A stretch of DNA of 64,000 nucleotides from an uncultured bacterium (GTDB taxonomy: Bacteria > Actinomycetota > Coriobacteriia > Coriobacteriales > Atopobiaceae): assembly GCA_905215465.1 (NCBI GenBank), contig CAJMPT010000007.1:1-64000 (forward strand), given 5' to 3'. Below the pieces are notes generated by a model. The model had not been told where the DNA came from. It saw only the letters and a program-made list of their open reading frames with translations, and did no database searches. Within the stretch, counting starts at the first letter, position 1. Each line of letters starts with the position of its first letter. A program made the position numbers and the translations under genes. Shown here one piece after another: positions 51,694 to 60,799 of the stretch.

Positions 51694-52925
51694 CGGCCCC
51701 TCCTCTCTCCGAGAACGTCCAGCATGCGGGAGACGACCATCTCCCAGGATGCGTGCGTGACGTCGAAGGCGGAACGCGGCGCCGCCAGGCAGGCGAGTAT
51801 GCCGTCGGCCAGGCGCCGCTCGAAGGCGGGAAGGGCCTGCGGGTCGGGGGTGTCCACCGCGAGCATGGCAGGAGGCTCGACCCAGGCCATGGGGTTGCCC
51901 GGCAGGAGCGAGCCCATGCCGTCGGGCACGCCGGGAAGGGCCGTCATGAGGACCTTTGCGCCGCAGGCCAGGGCCTCGATGCCCACGAGGGGCAGCCCCT
52001 CGTAGAAGGACGGCAGCACAAAGAGGTCGCTCTGGCGATAGGTGCGCACGAGCTCCTCGGTGGAAATGCGGCCGGCCATGCGAACGGGCCAGCGGCAGGA
52101 GCTCGCCTTGGCGGCGATGCGCGCGTAGTCCTCGGCCGCGGGGTCGTGTCCGCCAACGAGCACCAGCTCAAGGCCCTTCTCGTCAAGTCCGACGGTTGCA
52201 AGGTCCGACGCGGAGATGAGGTCCAGGGCGGCCAGGAGGGACTCGGCCCCCTTCTTGAAGCTCACCTTGCCGACAAAGCAGAGCTGGCCGGGACGACGCT
52301 CGACGGCGGGCCCACCCTGGTTGAAGACGTGGGAGTTGTAGCCGGTGCCCGTCACATGGACGCGCGCGGGGTCGACCCCGTAGACGCGAACGACCTCGGC
52401 GGCCTGCTCCTGGTGGAGGCAGAAGAGGGCGTCCATGCGGCGAATTGCGCCAATGATGCGCTCGCGCTCCAGGTCATGCATGGCCATCTGTCGCAGGTCC
52501 GTGGCGTGGCAGACGGCCGCGACGGGCACGTCGGAGACGCGCTCGCGCACTATGGAGGCCAGAAGGTACAGGTGGTGGCAGATGATGACGTCGGGTTCAA
52601 ACTCCGCCAGGGCGCGGTCGAGCCGGGCCGCAAAGGCCGACTCGAACTGCCCCACCATCTGGGGTGTGAGGTCACGGTAGCGCGTGGCGGCATAGGGCAT
52701 CTCGTCCGACATGCCGCACACGTGAAAGGCCAGCTCGGACGTGTTGAAGCGCACCGGGAAGACGAGCGCCTGGGCTGGCAGCGCGTCAGTGGCGTCGCCA
52801 TCGTCTATGCCGCAGACGACGGCCGTAAGGTGGCCGGCCGCAACCTGGGCCGCGACCGTCTGGGCGAGGAAGGTCCCGCTGCCCGTGCCGTCGGGCTTCT
52901 GCGCGCTGACGTTCAGGATCCTCAA
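51690..52925 (-). CDS. Glycosyltransferase, GT4-like (group 1)
   Basis: A Rossmann-type (GT-B) sugar transferase. I chose the TTG at 52925 because AGGAG lies 6 nt before it and the protein then begins LRILNVSAQKPDGTGSGTFL; a GTG at 52943 would add six residues. The C-terminal donor domain has GKVSFKKGAESLLAAL and the ExxxxxE-type stretch FVLPSFYEGLPLVGIEALACG. It opens the operon for the Fbp-like transporter and overlaps it by 4 bp, an odd partnership with no obvious metabolic link. Confidence 0.9.
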   Translation of the reverse strand: MRILNVSAQKPDGTGSGTFLAQTVAAQVAAGHLTAVVCGIDDGDATDALPAQALVFPVRFNTSELAFHVCGMSDEMPYAATRYRDLTPQMVGQFESAFAARLDRALAEFEPDVIICHHLYLLASIVRERVSDVPVAAVCHATDLRQMAMHDLERERIIGAIRRMDALFCLHQEQAAEVVRVYGVDPARVHVTGTGYNSHVFNQGGPAVERRPGQLCFVGKVSFKKGAESLLAALDLISASDLATVGLDEKGLELVLVGGHDPAAEDYARIAAKASSCRWPVRMAGRISTEELVRTYRQSDLFVLPSFYEGLPLVGIEALACGAKVLMTALPGVPDGMGSLLPGNPMAWVEPPAMLAVDTPDPQALPAFERRLADGILACLAAPRSAFDVTHASWEMVVSRMLDVLGERRGR

Positions 52926-53030
52926 GCGTCTCTCTCCTTCCACCGAGCCATGGACTCGTACGCCGAGAAATGCGGGCGATAGCTAATTCTCATCCCTTTG
53001 AGTGGAATATGCTAACAAATAGTAAGTCGT

Positions 53031-53036
53031 TATACT
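53031..53036 (+). promoter_or_regulatory. Candidate -10 of the second desulfurase gene
   Basis: TATACT lies 39 bp before the start in a short AT-rich patch (52981-53045) that stands out from the GC-rich surroundings. No matching -35 is seen at the normal spacing. Confidence 0.35.
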
Positions 53037-53074
53037 ACTCAAAACTCAACCAGAGTACCTGCGGGGAGAATCTC

Positions 53075-54235
53075 ATGGCCAAGAGAACCTACCTGGACAA
53101 CGCAAGCACCACGTTTCCCAAGCCGTCCTGCGTGGCAGAGGCCGTGTTCAGGTACATGACCGAGGCCGGAACCAACGTGGGACGCGGCGAATACGCGACC
53201 GCCTTTGACGTGGAGGACATGGTCTTTGACCTCAGAAGCTCGCTCTGCACGCTCTTTGGCGGCGCGGATCCCTCGGACGTGGTCCTCACGCGCAACGTCA
53301 CCGAGGCCCTGAATCTCGTGCTCAAGGGCTGGCTCGCTCCCGGGGACCACGTGGTGGTGACGAGCATGGAGCACAACGCGGTCATGCGCCCGCTCACCCA
53401 GCTTGCGGCGCGCGGCGTGGCCTTCAGCCGCGCACGGTGCGCACCCGACGGCACGCTTGACGTCGCCGAGCTGGAAAGCCTTATCGGACCCAAGACGCGC
53501 CTCGTCGTCATGACCCACGCGAGCAACGTCTGCGGCACCATCCTGCCGGTGGAGGCCGCAGGCGAGGTCTGCCGGACCCACGGCGTGCCCCTGGTGGTGG
53601 ATGCCGCCCAGACTGCGGGAGTCGTTCCTCTGGACATGCGCGCGTGCGAGGCCTCCGCCGTCTGCTTTACCGGTCACAAGGGCCTTTTGGGCCCGCAGGG
53701 GACGGGTGGCTGCGTGCTGGACCCGGACTTTGCGAGCGGCCTTGACGCCCTCGTGGCCGGAGGCACCGGAAGCAGCTCCGACAGCGAGCAGATGCCCACC
53801 TTCATGCCTGACCGACTTGAGGCCGGCACCCCCAACCTGCCAGGCCTTGCGGGCCTGGCAGCCTCCCTTGCCTGGCTTGAGCGGAGGGGCATGGACACGG
53901 TGCGTGCCCACGAGCAGGACCTCACGCAGCGGCTCATCGACGGGCTCGCCCCGCTTGCCGCAGCAGGACGCGTGCGCCTGGTGGGACAGCCGTCCGCCGA
54001 GGGCCGCACGGGCGTGGTGTCAATCCAGACGCCTGGGCACGACTTGGCGCAGGTGGCGCACGGCCTCGACGCCCGCTTTGGCATACAGACCCGCGTGGGC
54101 CTCCATTGCGCACCCTCGGCGCACAAGACCCTAGGGACCTTCCCCACCGGCACCATCAGGTTCAGCCTGGGCTGGGCCAACACAGAGGGCGACGTGGACC
54201 TTGTCATCGCCGCCCTGAACGACCTTCTCGCCTAG
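53075..54235 (+). CDS. Cysteine desulfurase family protein, paralogue
   Basis: A 386-residue PLP enzyme of the same type as 45892-47034: MAKRTYLDNASTTFPKP, VTSMEHNAVMRPL, PLP Lys202 in CFTGHKGLLGPQGTGG and active Cys345 in RVGLHCAPSAHKTLGT. The ATG at 53075 has GGGGAG upstream; the frame is open to 52970 without need. It is monocistronic and on the opposite strand from the transporter. No scaffold gene (iscU, sufU) is next to it, so its sulfur acceptor is unknown. Confidence 0.93.
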   Translation: MAKRTYLDNASTTFPKPSCVAEAVFRYMTEAGTNVGRGEYATAFDVEDMVFDLRSSLCTLFGGADPSDVVLTRNVTEALNLVLKGWLAPGDHVVVTSMEHNAVMRPLTQLAARGVAFSRARCAPDGTLDVAELESLIGPKTRLVVMTHASNVCGTILPVEAAGEVCRTHGVPLVVDAAQTAGVVPLDMRACEASAVCFTGHKGLLGPQGTGGCVLDPDFASGLDALVAGGTGSSSDSEQMPTFMPDRLEAGTPNLPGLAGLAASLAWLERRGMDTVRAHEQDLTQRLIDGLAPLAAAGRVRLVGQPSAEGRTGVVSIQTPGHDLAQVAHGLDARFGIQTRVGLHCAPSAHKTLGTFPTGTIRFSLGWANTEGDVDLVIAALNDLLA

Positions 54236-54288
54236 TAAGAGAAGGCCGGCGTATTTAAGTTCTGAGGTTGAGAGGCTCAGCTCAGGCC

Positions 54289-55053
54289 CTACTCGGAGGC
54301 CGCCGCCACAAAGCTCCTCCAGAGGTCCATGTCGGCCTCGGTGGAGTACCAGGTGTACTCGGGGTGCCACTGCACGCCGAGCACGAAGCGCTTGTCGGGG
54401 CGCTCGATGCACTCGGGCACGCCATCGTCGGAGTGGGCCGTGAGGACCAGGCCCTCGCCCAGCTCGCCCACACAGCAGTGGTGCGCGGAGTTGACCTGGT
54501 AGCCGGTGCGACCGCCGTTGGCGCGCCACAGGAGGCTCCCCTCGTCGACCTCGACGGGGTGCGAGGTGTGGTGCAGGCTGTTTACGTGGTCGTGCACCTC
54601 GGCGCCCGGCGTGCGCGGGTAGCTCGGAACGTCCATGCAAAGGGTGCCGCCCAGGGCCACGTTCAGCGCCTGGGTGCCGCGGCAGATGGTGAAGAGGGGC
54701 TTGTCCACCTCGACGGCGTAGCGAAGAAGCGGCAGCTCGAAGGTGTCTCGCGCGGGGCAGAAGGTGCAGCCCTCGTAGTCCTTCTCGTCACCCCAGCACG
54801 TCGGGTGCACGTCGGGGCCGCCCGGAATGCAGATGCCGTCGGCAAGCTCAACGTACTCGTGCATGAGCTCCTCGGCCTCCATGAGGTCGTTGGGGAGGTT
54901 CATCATGAGGGGAAGGCCGCCCGCGGCAAAGATGGCGTCAACGTAGCACTTGGTGGTGGCCTCGTTGGGGCTCAGCTGCTCGTCACGGTAGATGCGGCCG
55001 GGCTCGAAGCGCGGGGCGACCAGGATGAGCGGGCGAGAAGTGCGGCGGGACAT
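54289..55053 (-). CDS. Class I glutamine amidotransferase (peptidase C26 type)
   Basis: A hydrolase of gamma-glutamyl compounds, 254 residues. The nucleophile is Cys124 in LFTICRGTQALNVALGG; His230 and Glu232 are in GVQWHPEYTW; ADGICIPGGPDVHP gives the substrate side. It matches the PuuD-like gamma-glutamyl-GABA hydrolase family, but no putrescine genes are near. It is followed on the strand by nothing related; the amino-acid transporter genes lie just upstream (67-bp gap), which hints at use of an imported glutamyl compound. Confidence 0.9.
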   Translation of the reverse strand: MSRRTSRPLILVAPRFEPGRIYRDEQLSPNEATTKCYVDAIFAAGGLPLMMNLPNDLMEAEELMHEYVELADGICIPGGPDVHPTCWGDEKDYEGCTFCPARDTFELPLLRYAVEVDKPLFTICRGTQALNVALGGTLCMDVPSYPRTPGAEVHDHVNSLHHTSHPVEVDEGSLLWRANGGRTGYQVNSAHHCCVGELGEGLVLTAHSDDGVPECIERPDKRFVLGVQWHPEYTWYSTEADMDLWRSFVAAASE

Positions 55054-55120
55054 GAAGCGACCTTTCCTTTGACGAGGTTAGTTATGAGTTGAAGACTGGC
55101 GCATCTGGGACGAGCGGTCC

Positions 55121-55879
<759 letters not shown>

Positions 55880-55903
55880 GTCTCTCCTATCCAAGTGGGT
55901 GGG

Positions 55904-56734
55904 CTAGCGGATGATCTTGACGCCCATGCGGTGCGAGACGTACACGGAAGCCTTGTTGATGAGGTAGTTGATGAGGATGTAGATGACGGCCACCACGAGG
56001 TAGGTGGAGACGAGCGCATCGTAGTTGGTACGCAGGACCTGGGCGTTCTGCATGAGGTCGGGGAAGGTGACCACATAGGCGAGCGCCGTGTCCTTGACCA
56101 CAACGACCAGCTGGCTGATCAGCGATGGGATGACGAAGCGGATGGCCTGCGGCAGGACGATCTTGGTCTTGACCTTCCAGCGCGAGAGTCCGATGGACAG
56201 GCCCGCCTCGGTCTGGCCACGCGGCACGGCGTTGACGCCGGCGCGGAAGACCTCGGCGAGGACGCCGGAGGCGGCGAGCGAGATGGGGATGGTGAGCATC
56301 CAGAAGGAGTCCATCTTGAGCCCCAGGCTCGGCACCACGAAGAAGAAGCCGTAGATGAACAGCAGGCTCGGGACGCCGCGGAAGAAGTTGGTGAGGATGG
56401 CGCAGAGGACCGAGAGGGGCCTCACGTGGCTGATGCGCCCCAGCATGAGGAGCATGCCCAGCACGAGCGAGATGACGCCCGCGGTGAGGGCCACCTGGAA
56501 GGTGCCCACCAGGCCGCGGCCGAGGTAGATCCACGTGGTCCTCCAGCTGAAGAGCTCCCAGTACCTGGAGGAGAGCTGCCCCGTCACCCAGAAGCGGTAC
56601 ACCACAAAGACGAGAAGGGCCACCACGGCGGCAAGCGAGACCACGGTGCCCGCGACCATCTTGCGACGGGTCTTGGGACCGGGCGCCTCGTAGAGGGCGT
56701 CGCGCATGGTCATTGCTGACTGAGTCTTGGCCAT
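55904..56734 (-). CDS. Polar amino-acid ABC transporter permease (second)
   Basis: A 276-residue membrane protein with about five or six segments and the EAA-loop (AGVNAVPRGQTEAGLSIGLSRW, then LPQAIRFVIPSLISQ). The ATG at 56734 overlaps the first permease's TAA (TAATG). It has a longer cytoplasmic N-terminus than its partner (MAKTQSAMTMRDALYEAPGPK). It is most like GluD-type subunits of actinobacterial glutamate importers. Confidence 0.93.
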   Translation of the reverse strand: MAKTQSAMTMRDALYEAPGPKTRRKMVAGTVVSLAAVVALLVFVVYRFWVTGQLSSRYWELFSWRTTWIYLGRGLVGTFQVALTAGVISLVLGMLLMLGRISHVRPLSVLCAILTNFFRGVPSLLFIYGFFFVVPSLGLKMDSFWMLTIPISLAASGVLAEVFRAGVNAVPRGQTEAGLSIGLSRWKVKTKIVLPQAIRFVIPSLISQLVVVVKDTALAYVVTFPDLMQNAQVLRTNYDALVSTYLVVAVIYILINYLINKASVYVSHRMGVKIIR

Positions 56735-57393
56735 TAGCGCATCACCCTGACCTTCTGATCGATCTTGTTGCCCACAAAGCCGGCGACAAGGGCGGTGCCG
56801 ATGTAGCCGCACGCGGAGAGCGCGAAGGTGACCACGCCGGCGGACTCGCGCGTGTTTATGTAGGAGACCAGGCCGGTGAGCTCCTGCGGGGTCATGGGCA
56901 CCTGGGAGCCCAGGGCCGTGGTGAGCATGACGGCGATGAAGAGGTTGGTCATGGGCAGCACCGTGGAGCGCAGCGCCTGCGGGATGACCACGTGGCGCAG
57001 GATCTGCGTGAAGGAGAGGCCGATGGAGCGCGCGGCCTCGATCTGCCCCACGCCGATGGTGTTGATGCCCGTCATGAAGTTCTCGGACCCGAAGGACGCG
57101 CCCAGGAGCACCGTGCAGAGCACGACGCTGGGCTCGTAGTCAAGCACGAGCTTGAGGTGCGGCAGCGCGTACACCACGATGAGGATGAGCACCGCGCCGG
57201 GGATGTTGCGGAACACCTGCACGTAGAAGTCGCCGAAGACGCGCAGCGGCTTGAACGGGCAGACGCGCAGCACCGTGATAAGGATCGAGAGCGCCATGAC
57301 GAGCACGAACGAGACGGCCGTGATGCGCCAGGTGGTGAGAAGGGCCGTGAGGTAGTTGGGCCCGTAGGTTGAGAGAAGCTCTGAGAGCCCCAT
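56734..57393 (-). CDS. Polar amino-acid ABC transporter permease (first)
   Basis: A 219-residue permease with about five segments and the EAA-loop region (IGVGQIEAARSIGLSFTQIL and VIPQALRSTVLPMTN). It is typical of the HisM/GluC type. It follows the binding-protein gene after 110 bp that contain a hairpin, and it is translationally coupled to the second permease. Confidence 0.94.
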   Translation of the reverse strand: MGLSELLSTYGPNYLTALLTTWRITAVSFVLVMALSILITVLRVCPFKPLRVFGDFYVQVFRNIPGAVLILIVVYALPHLKLVLDYEPSVVLCTVLLGASFGSENFMTGINTIGVGQIEAARSIGLSFTQILRHVVIPQALRSTVLPMTNLFIAVMLTTALGSQVPMTPQELTGLVSYINTRESAGVVTFALSACGYIGTALVAGFVGNKIDQKVRVMR

Positions 57394-57412
57394 CGTTCCT
57401 CCTTACATGCGA

Positions 57413-57448
57413 GGGGCCTTCCGTCTTTCGCTTGGGACGGAAGGCCCC
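57413..57448 (-). terminator. Intercistronic hairpin after the binding-protein gene
   Basis: GGGGCCTTCCGTC pairs perfectly (13 bp) with GACGGAAGGCCCC around a 10-nt loop, between the binding protein and the first permease. No U-tract follows on the minus strand. Such hairpins often leave the binding protein in excess of the membrane parts. Confidence 0.7.
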
Positions 57449-57503
57449 GAATGGCAGGCCCAGGCCTGCCTCATCTTTGGTTATATTCCCAAAGAATCAG
57501 ATG

Positions 57504-58487
57504 CTAGGCACCGATCGCGGGAGGCTCGGGAACCGTGGAGACGCCCGTGCGGTCCGCGATGCAGACCTTGTAGAAGTCGGCCCACTTGCCGTCCTTCTCG
57601 AACTTCTCGAGGAAGGCGTTGACGAACTCGACGCCGTCGGAGCCGAGCTTGAGACCGATGCCATACTTGTCCTCGGGACCGAAGGCGTCGCCGGCGATGC
57701 GGTACTTGCCGGGGTTCTTGACGACGTTGCCCATGTGGAGGGTCATGTCGACGACGTAGGCGTCGACGCGGCCCTGCTCGAGGGCGGCGCGGCACTCGTC
57801 GTCCTTGGAGAACTCCTGGAGCTCGGCCTCGGGAGCGAACTCCTCAACGACCTGCGGGCCCGTGGAGCCGGACTGGACGGCGACCTTCTTGCCCTTGAGG
57901 TCATCGAGGCCGTTGATGTCCTGGTTGCCGGCGGCGACGAGGATGCCCTGCTGGGTGGTGAAGTACGGGCCGGCGAAGGAGATGACCTCCTTGCGCTTCT
58001 CGTTGATGGAATAGGTGGCAAAGACGGCGTCAACGTTGTCGTTCTGCAGGACCGACTCGCGGGTGTCGGAGGTCATCTGGGTGTAGTCGTACTTGGTCTC
58101 GTCGCCCAGGATGTAGCGGATGAGGCTCAGGTAGATGGCGGCGTCAAAGCCGTAGACCTTGCCCGTGGTCTCGTCAAGCTGGGAGAAGAGCACAGAGGTG
58201 CGGGTGGAGCCCAGGCGGAAGGTGCCGGCCTCCTTGATGGCCTTGGCCCAGGCGTTGGCCTCGATAGTGGCGTCGTCGGCGGGCTCGACGGTGGCAACGA
58301 GCTTGTCGAAGGCGTTCTTATCGATGTCGGTGCTGGAGGTCTGGGCGGTGTTGGAGCCGCCGTTGGAGGCGGGCTCGGAGGGGCCATCGGAGCAGCCGGC
58401 CAGGGTGGCCAGCGCGGCGGCGCCGAACATGCCGGCGCCGAGGCCCAGGGCCTGGCGGCGGTCAAGCATGAGGTTCTTCTTGTTCAT
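57504..58487 (-). CDS. Polar amino-acid-binding lipoprotein
   Basis: A 327-residue solute-binding protein of the glutamate/glutamine type. The signal has a twin-arginine-like DRRQALGLGAG and the lipobox ALATLAGC. The mature chain has LDETTGKVYGFDAAI, NVDAVFATYSINEKRKEVISFAGPYF and the hinge KGKKVAVQSGSTG. GGAGG lies 7 nt before the ATG. ACCCAGTGGGT, a small palindrome at 58577-58587, lies about 90 bp upstream and might be an operator. Confidence 0.93.
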   Translation of the reverse strand: MNKKNLMLDRRQALGLGAGMFGAAALATLAGCSDGPSEPASNGGSNTAQTSSTDIDKNAFDKLVATVEPADDATIEANAWAKAIKEAGTFRLGSTRTSVLFSQLDETTGKVYGFDAAIYLSLIRYILGDETKYDYTQMTSDTRESVLQNDNVDAVFATYSINEKRKEVISFAGPYFTTQQGILVAAGNQDINGLDDLKGKKVAVQSGSTGPQVVEEFAPEAELQEFSKDDECRAALEQGRVDAYVVDMTLHMGNVVKNPGKYRIAGDAFGPEDKYGIGLKLGSDGVEFVNAFLEKFEKDGKWADFYKVCIADRTGVSTVPEPPAIGA

Positions 58488-58636
58488 GGGTGTTCCTCCC
58501 TGGTCTTGTCCCCTGACACAAAGCTGGTCGGGACGTTTGGCTGTACTTTACCCAACTGCACCGAGGCCTAATTCCCACCCAGTGGGTACGTAATTAAACG
58601 TTCACGGTGGGAGGGGCGGTCCGGCAGGAATAAGAA

Positions 58637-58666
58637 GGCCCCCGCGTCGAGAAGAGCGCGGGGGCC
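58637..58666 (-). terminator. Terminator of ackA
   Basis: GGCCCCCGCG and CGCGGGGGCC form a perfect 10-bp stem with a 10-nt loop. CTTCTTATT follows on the minus strand, 25 bp after the ackA stop. Confidence 0.88.
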
Positions 58667-58690
58667 GTGGAGTCGCGCTTGGGGCAAGCC

Positions 58691-59863
58691 TTACTTGCCG
58701 AGAAGCTCCTTGACGTCCAGGGCGATCATGTACTCCTCGTTGGTGGGAACGACGAGCACCTTGACCTTGGAGTCGGGCGCGGAGATGACGCGCGGGTCGT
58801 CGGAGCGAATGGCGTTGAGCTCCGGGTCGATCTTGACGCCGAGCCAGGCGAGACGGTCGGCGACGCCCTGGCGCATGGTGGCGGAGTTCTCGCCGATGCC
58901 GGCGGTGAAGGCCATGGTGTCGACGCCCTCCATGGAGCTGATCATCTCGGCGGTCAGCTGGGCGGTGCGGTAGTAGAACATCTCGAGGGCCATCTGGCAG
59001 TGCTCGTCGCCGTTGTTGGCGGCCTCCTCGATGTCGCGGGAGTCGGAGGACACGCCGGAGACGGCCAGCATGCCGGACTGCTTGTTCATCATGGTGTCGA
59101 TCTGGTCGATGGTGTAGCCGCCCTCGCGGGAGAGGAAGAACACGGTGGCCGGGTCGACGGTGCCACAGCGGGTGCCCATGATCAGGCCGTCGAGCGGGGT
59201 GAGGCCCATGGTGGTGTCCATGCACTTGCCGTCCTCGATAGCGCACAGGGAGGCGCCGGAGCCCAGGTGCAGGGAGACGAGCTTGTGGACGTCGCCGTTC
59301 AGGAACTCGTTGGTCTGACGCCAGATGAAGCGGTGGGAGGTGCCGTGGGCGCCGTACTTGCGGACGTGAAGCTTCTCCACGACGTCGCGCGGCAGGGCGT
59401 AGCGCCAGGCGTGCTCGGGCATGTTGTAGTGGAACGCGGTGTCAGGGACGATGACGTTGCCCAGCTCGGGGAACATGTCGCGGCAGATCTCGATGACGTC
59501 GGCCTCGGCGTAGTTGTGGAGGGGAGCAAGCGGGGCGACCTCGCGGACCCAGCCGAGGGTCTCGTCGGTGACGACGGCGGACTCGGGGAAGTACCAGCCG
59601 CCCTGGACCACGCGGTGGCCGATGCCGTCGACGGGGGCGTCCACGGTCTTCAGAATCTCGAAGACGTGCTTGATGGCCGTCTTGTGGTCAGGCAGAGCGA
59701 CCTCGAGCTTCTGCTTGCCGGAGCCGTTCTCCTCATGGCCGATGAAGGAGCCGTCGATGCCGATGCGCTCGCAGTTGCCCTTGGCGTAGACCTCGCGGGT
59801 GTCCACGTTGAGCAGCTGGTACTTCAGCGACGAGCTGCCGGCATTGATGACTAGGACGTTCAT
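58691..59863 (-). CDS. ackA: Acetate kinase
   Basis: Makes ATP and acetate from acetyl phosphate supplied by Pta. The 390-residue protein starts MNVLVINAGSSSLKYQL. Other motifs: DTAFHYNMPEHAWRYALP, RKYGAHGTSHRF, LHLGSGASLCAI and FTAGIGENSATMRQG. One segment is unusual: the usual GHRVVHGGE appears as GHRVVQGGWYF, keeping the Arg but replacing His and Glu. GAGAGGAG lies just before the ATG. Confidence 0.96.
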   Translation of the reverse strand: MNVLVINAGSSSLKYQLLNVDTREVYAKGNCERIGIDGSFIGHEENGSGKQKLEVALPDHKTAIKHVFEILKTVDAPVDGIGHRVVQGGWYFPESAVVTDETLGWVREVAPLAPLHNYAEADVIEICRDMFPELGNVIVPDTAFHYNMPEHAWRYALPRDVVEKLHVRKYGAHGTSHRFIWRQTNEFLNGDVHKLVSLHLGSGASLCAIEDGKCMDTTMGLTPLDGLIMGTRCGTVDPATVFFLSREGGYTIDQIDTMMNKQSGMLAVSGVSSDSRDIEEAANNGDEHCQMALEMFYYRTAQLTAEMISSMEGVDTMAFTAGIGENSATMRQGVADRLAWLGVKIDPELNAIRSDDPRVISAPDSKVKVLVVPTNEEYMIALDVKELLGK

Positions 59864-59877
59864 TGCTCTCCTCTCGT

Positions 59878-59897
59878 ATGAGGAATCGATTCCTCAT
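59878..59897. promoter_or_regulatory. Perfect 20-bp palindrome upstream of ackA
   Basis: ATGAGGAATC followed at once by GATTCCTCAT, with no spacer, ends 14 nt before the ackA start. The lack of a loop argues for a protein-binding operator rather than an RNA hairpin. The regulator is unknown. Confidence 0.6.
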
Positions 59898-59919
59898 GAA
59901 CATGCACACGTTTAATAAG

Positions 59920-59941
59920 GATAGCCCCTTGCGGGGCTATC
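59920..59941 (-). terminator. Terminator after the C_GCAxxG_C_C gene
   Basis: GATAGCCCC and GGGGCTATC form a perfect 9-bp stem with a 4-nt loop. CTTATTAAA follows on the minus strand, so it ends the transcript coming from the HIT gene and protects ackA's own promoter region. Confidence 0.85.
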
Positions 59942-59967
59942 ACAGGACCTTCACTTGGGTGCAGGCG

Positions 59968-60384
59968 CTACTCGGCGTCGGCGAAGACGACGTCCTCGAG
60001 GATGCGGGCGGCGTTCTCGATGCACTGGGGACAGTTGCACAGGACCGTGCCCGTCTGAACGCCCTTGAGGTCGGCGCAGCGCGTGGCGCCCGAGACCTCG
60101 TCAAAGCGGCGCACGATCTCTCGGGAGACCTTGTAGGTTGCAGCCTTGCTCGTGGGGGCGTCGAGGTCGGCGCAGCTGTTGGCCAGGCCGCAGATGACGC
60201 AGGCGCCGGAGAGCGCGCCGCAGGTGCCCTGCATGCCGCCCATGCCCAGGCCCAGGCCCTCGGTGGCCGCGAACATGGTCTTCTCGTCGGCGCCGACGAG
60301 GTCGGCGTAAGTGCAGGCTATGGCCTGAGCGCAGTTGAAGCCGCGGGCGTGGCGTGCCGCGCAGTCAGAGACCCTGGACTCCAT
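59968..60384 (-). CDS. C_GCAxxG_C_C family protein
   Basis: A 138-residue protein with the defining cysteine pattern: FNCAQAIACTYADL, GLGLGMGGMQGTCGALSGA, VICGL and the C-terminal TVLCNCPQCIENA. The family's role is not settled; redox or metal binding is suspected from the conserved cysteines. It starts 2 bp after the HIT gene, so the two are co-transcribed. No signal peptide is seen. Confidence 0.9.
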   Translation of the reverse strand: MESRVSDCAARHARGFNCAQAIACTYADLVGADEKTMFAATEGLGLGMGGMQGTCGALSGACVICGLANSCADLDAPTSKAATYKVSREIVRRFDEVSGATRCADLKGVQTGTVLCNCPQCIENAARILEDVVFADAE

Positions 60385-60386
60385 GG

Positions 60387-60737
60387 CTAGGCCTCCTTGG
60401 GGAGAAGCCCCTCGCCGAGGGGGGCGCCGCCGAGGACGTGCATGTGCAGGTGCATGACGGTCTGGCCGGCTGCGGCGCCGGTGTTCATGATGCAGCGGAA
60501 GCCGGAATCCTTGACGCCCTCGGAGGTGGCGACGGCTTCGGCGGCGTCGGCCATGGACTTCAAGACCGGGGCGGGCACGCCGTCCACGATGTTGGCGTAG
60601 TGGGCCTTGGGAACCACAAGCACGTGTGTGGGCGCCTGGGGGTTGAGGTCGCGGAATGCCACGACGTTGTCGTCCTCAAAGAGGAAGTCGGTCGGGATCT
60701 CCCCGTTGGCGATCTTGCAGAAGATGCAGTCAGACAT
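60387..60737 (-). CDS. HIT family nucleotide-binding protein
   Basis: A 116-residue histidine-triad hydrolase, of the Hint type that cleaves nucleoside phosphoramidates. The active-site motif is HLHMHVLGG near residue 96; the zinc-type start CIFCKIANGEIP and HVLVVPKAHY complete it. It leads a two-gene unit with the C_GCAxxG_C_C gene; xseB lies 62 bp upstream on the same strand. Confidence 0.95.
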   Translation of the reverse strand: MSDCIFCKIANGEIPTDFLFEDDNVVAFRDLNPQAPTHVLVVPKAHYANIVDGVPAPVLKSMADAAEAVATSEGVKDSGFRCIMNTGAAAGQTVMHLHMHVLGGAPLGEGLLPKEA

Positions 60738-60799
60738 GGGTTTCTCTCCTTGTTGCGTGGCGGGACGCGCGGCCCGTCCGGCCGCGACTAGCCCTGATT

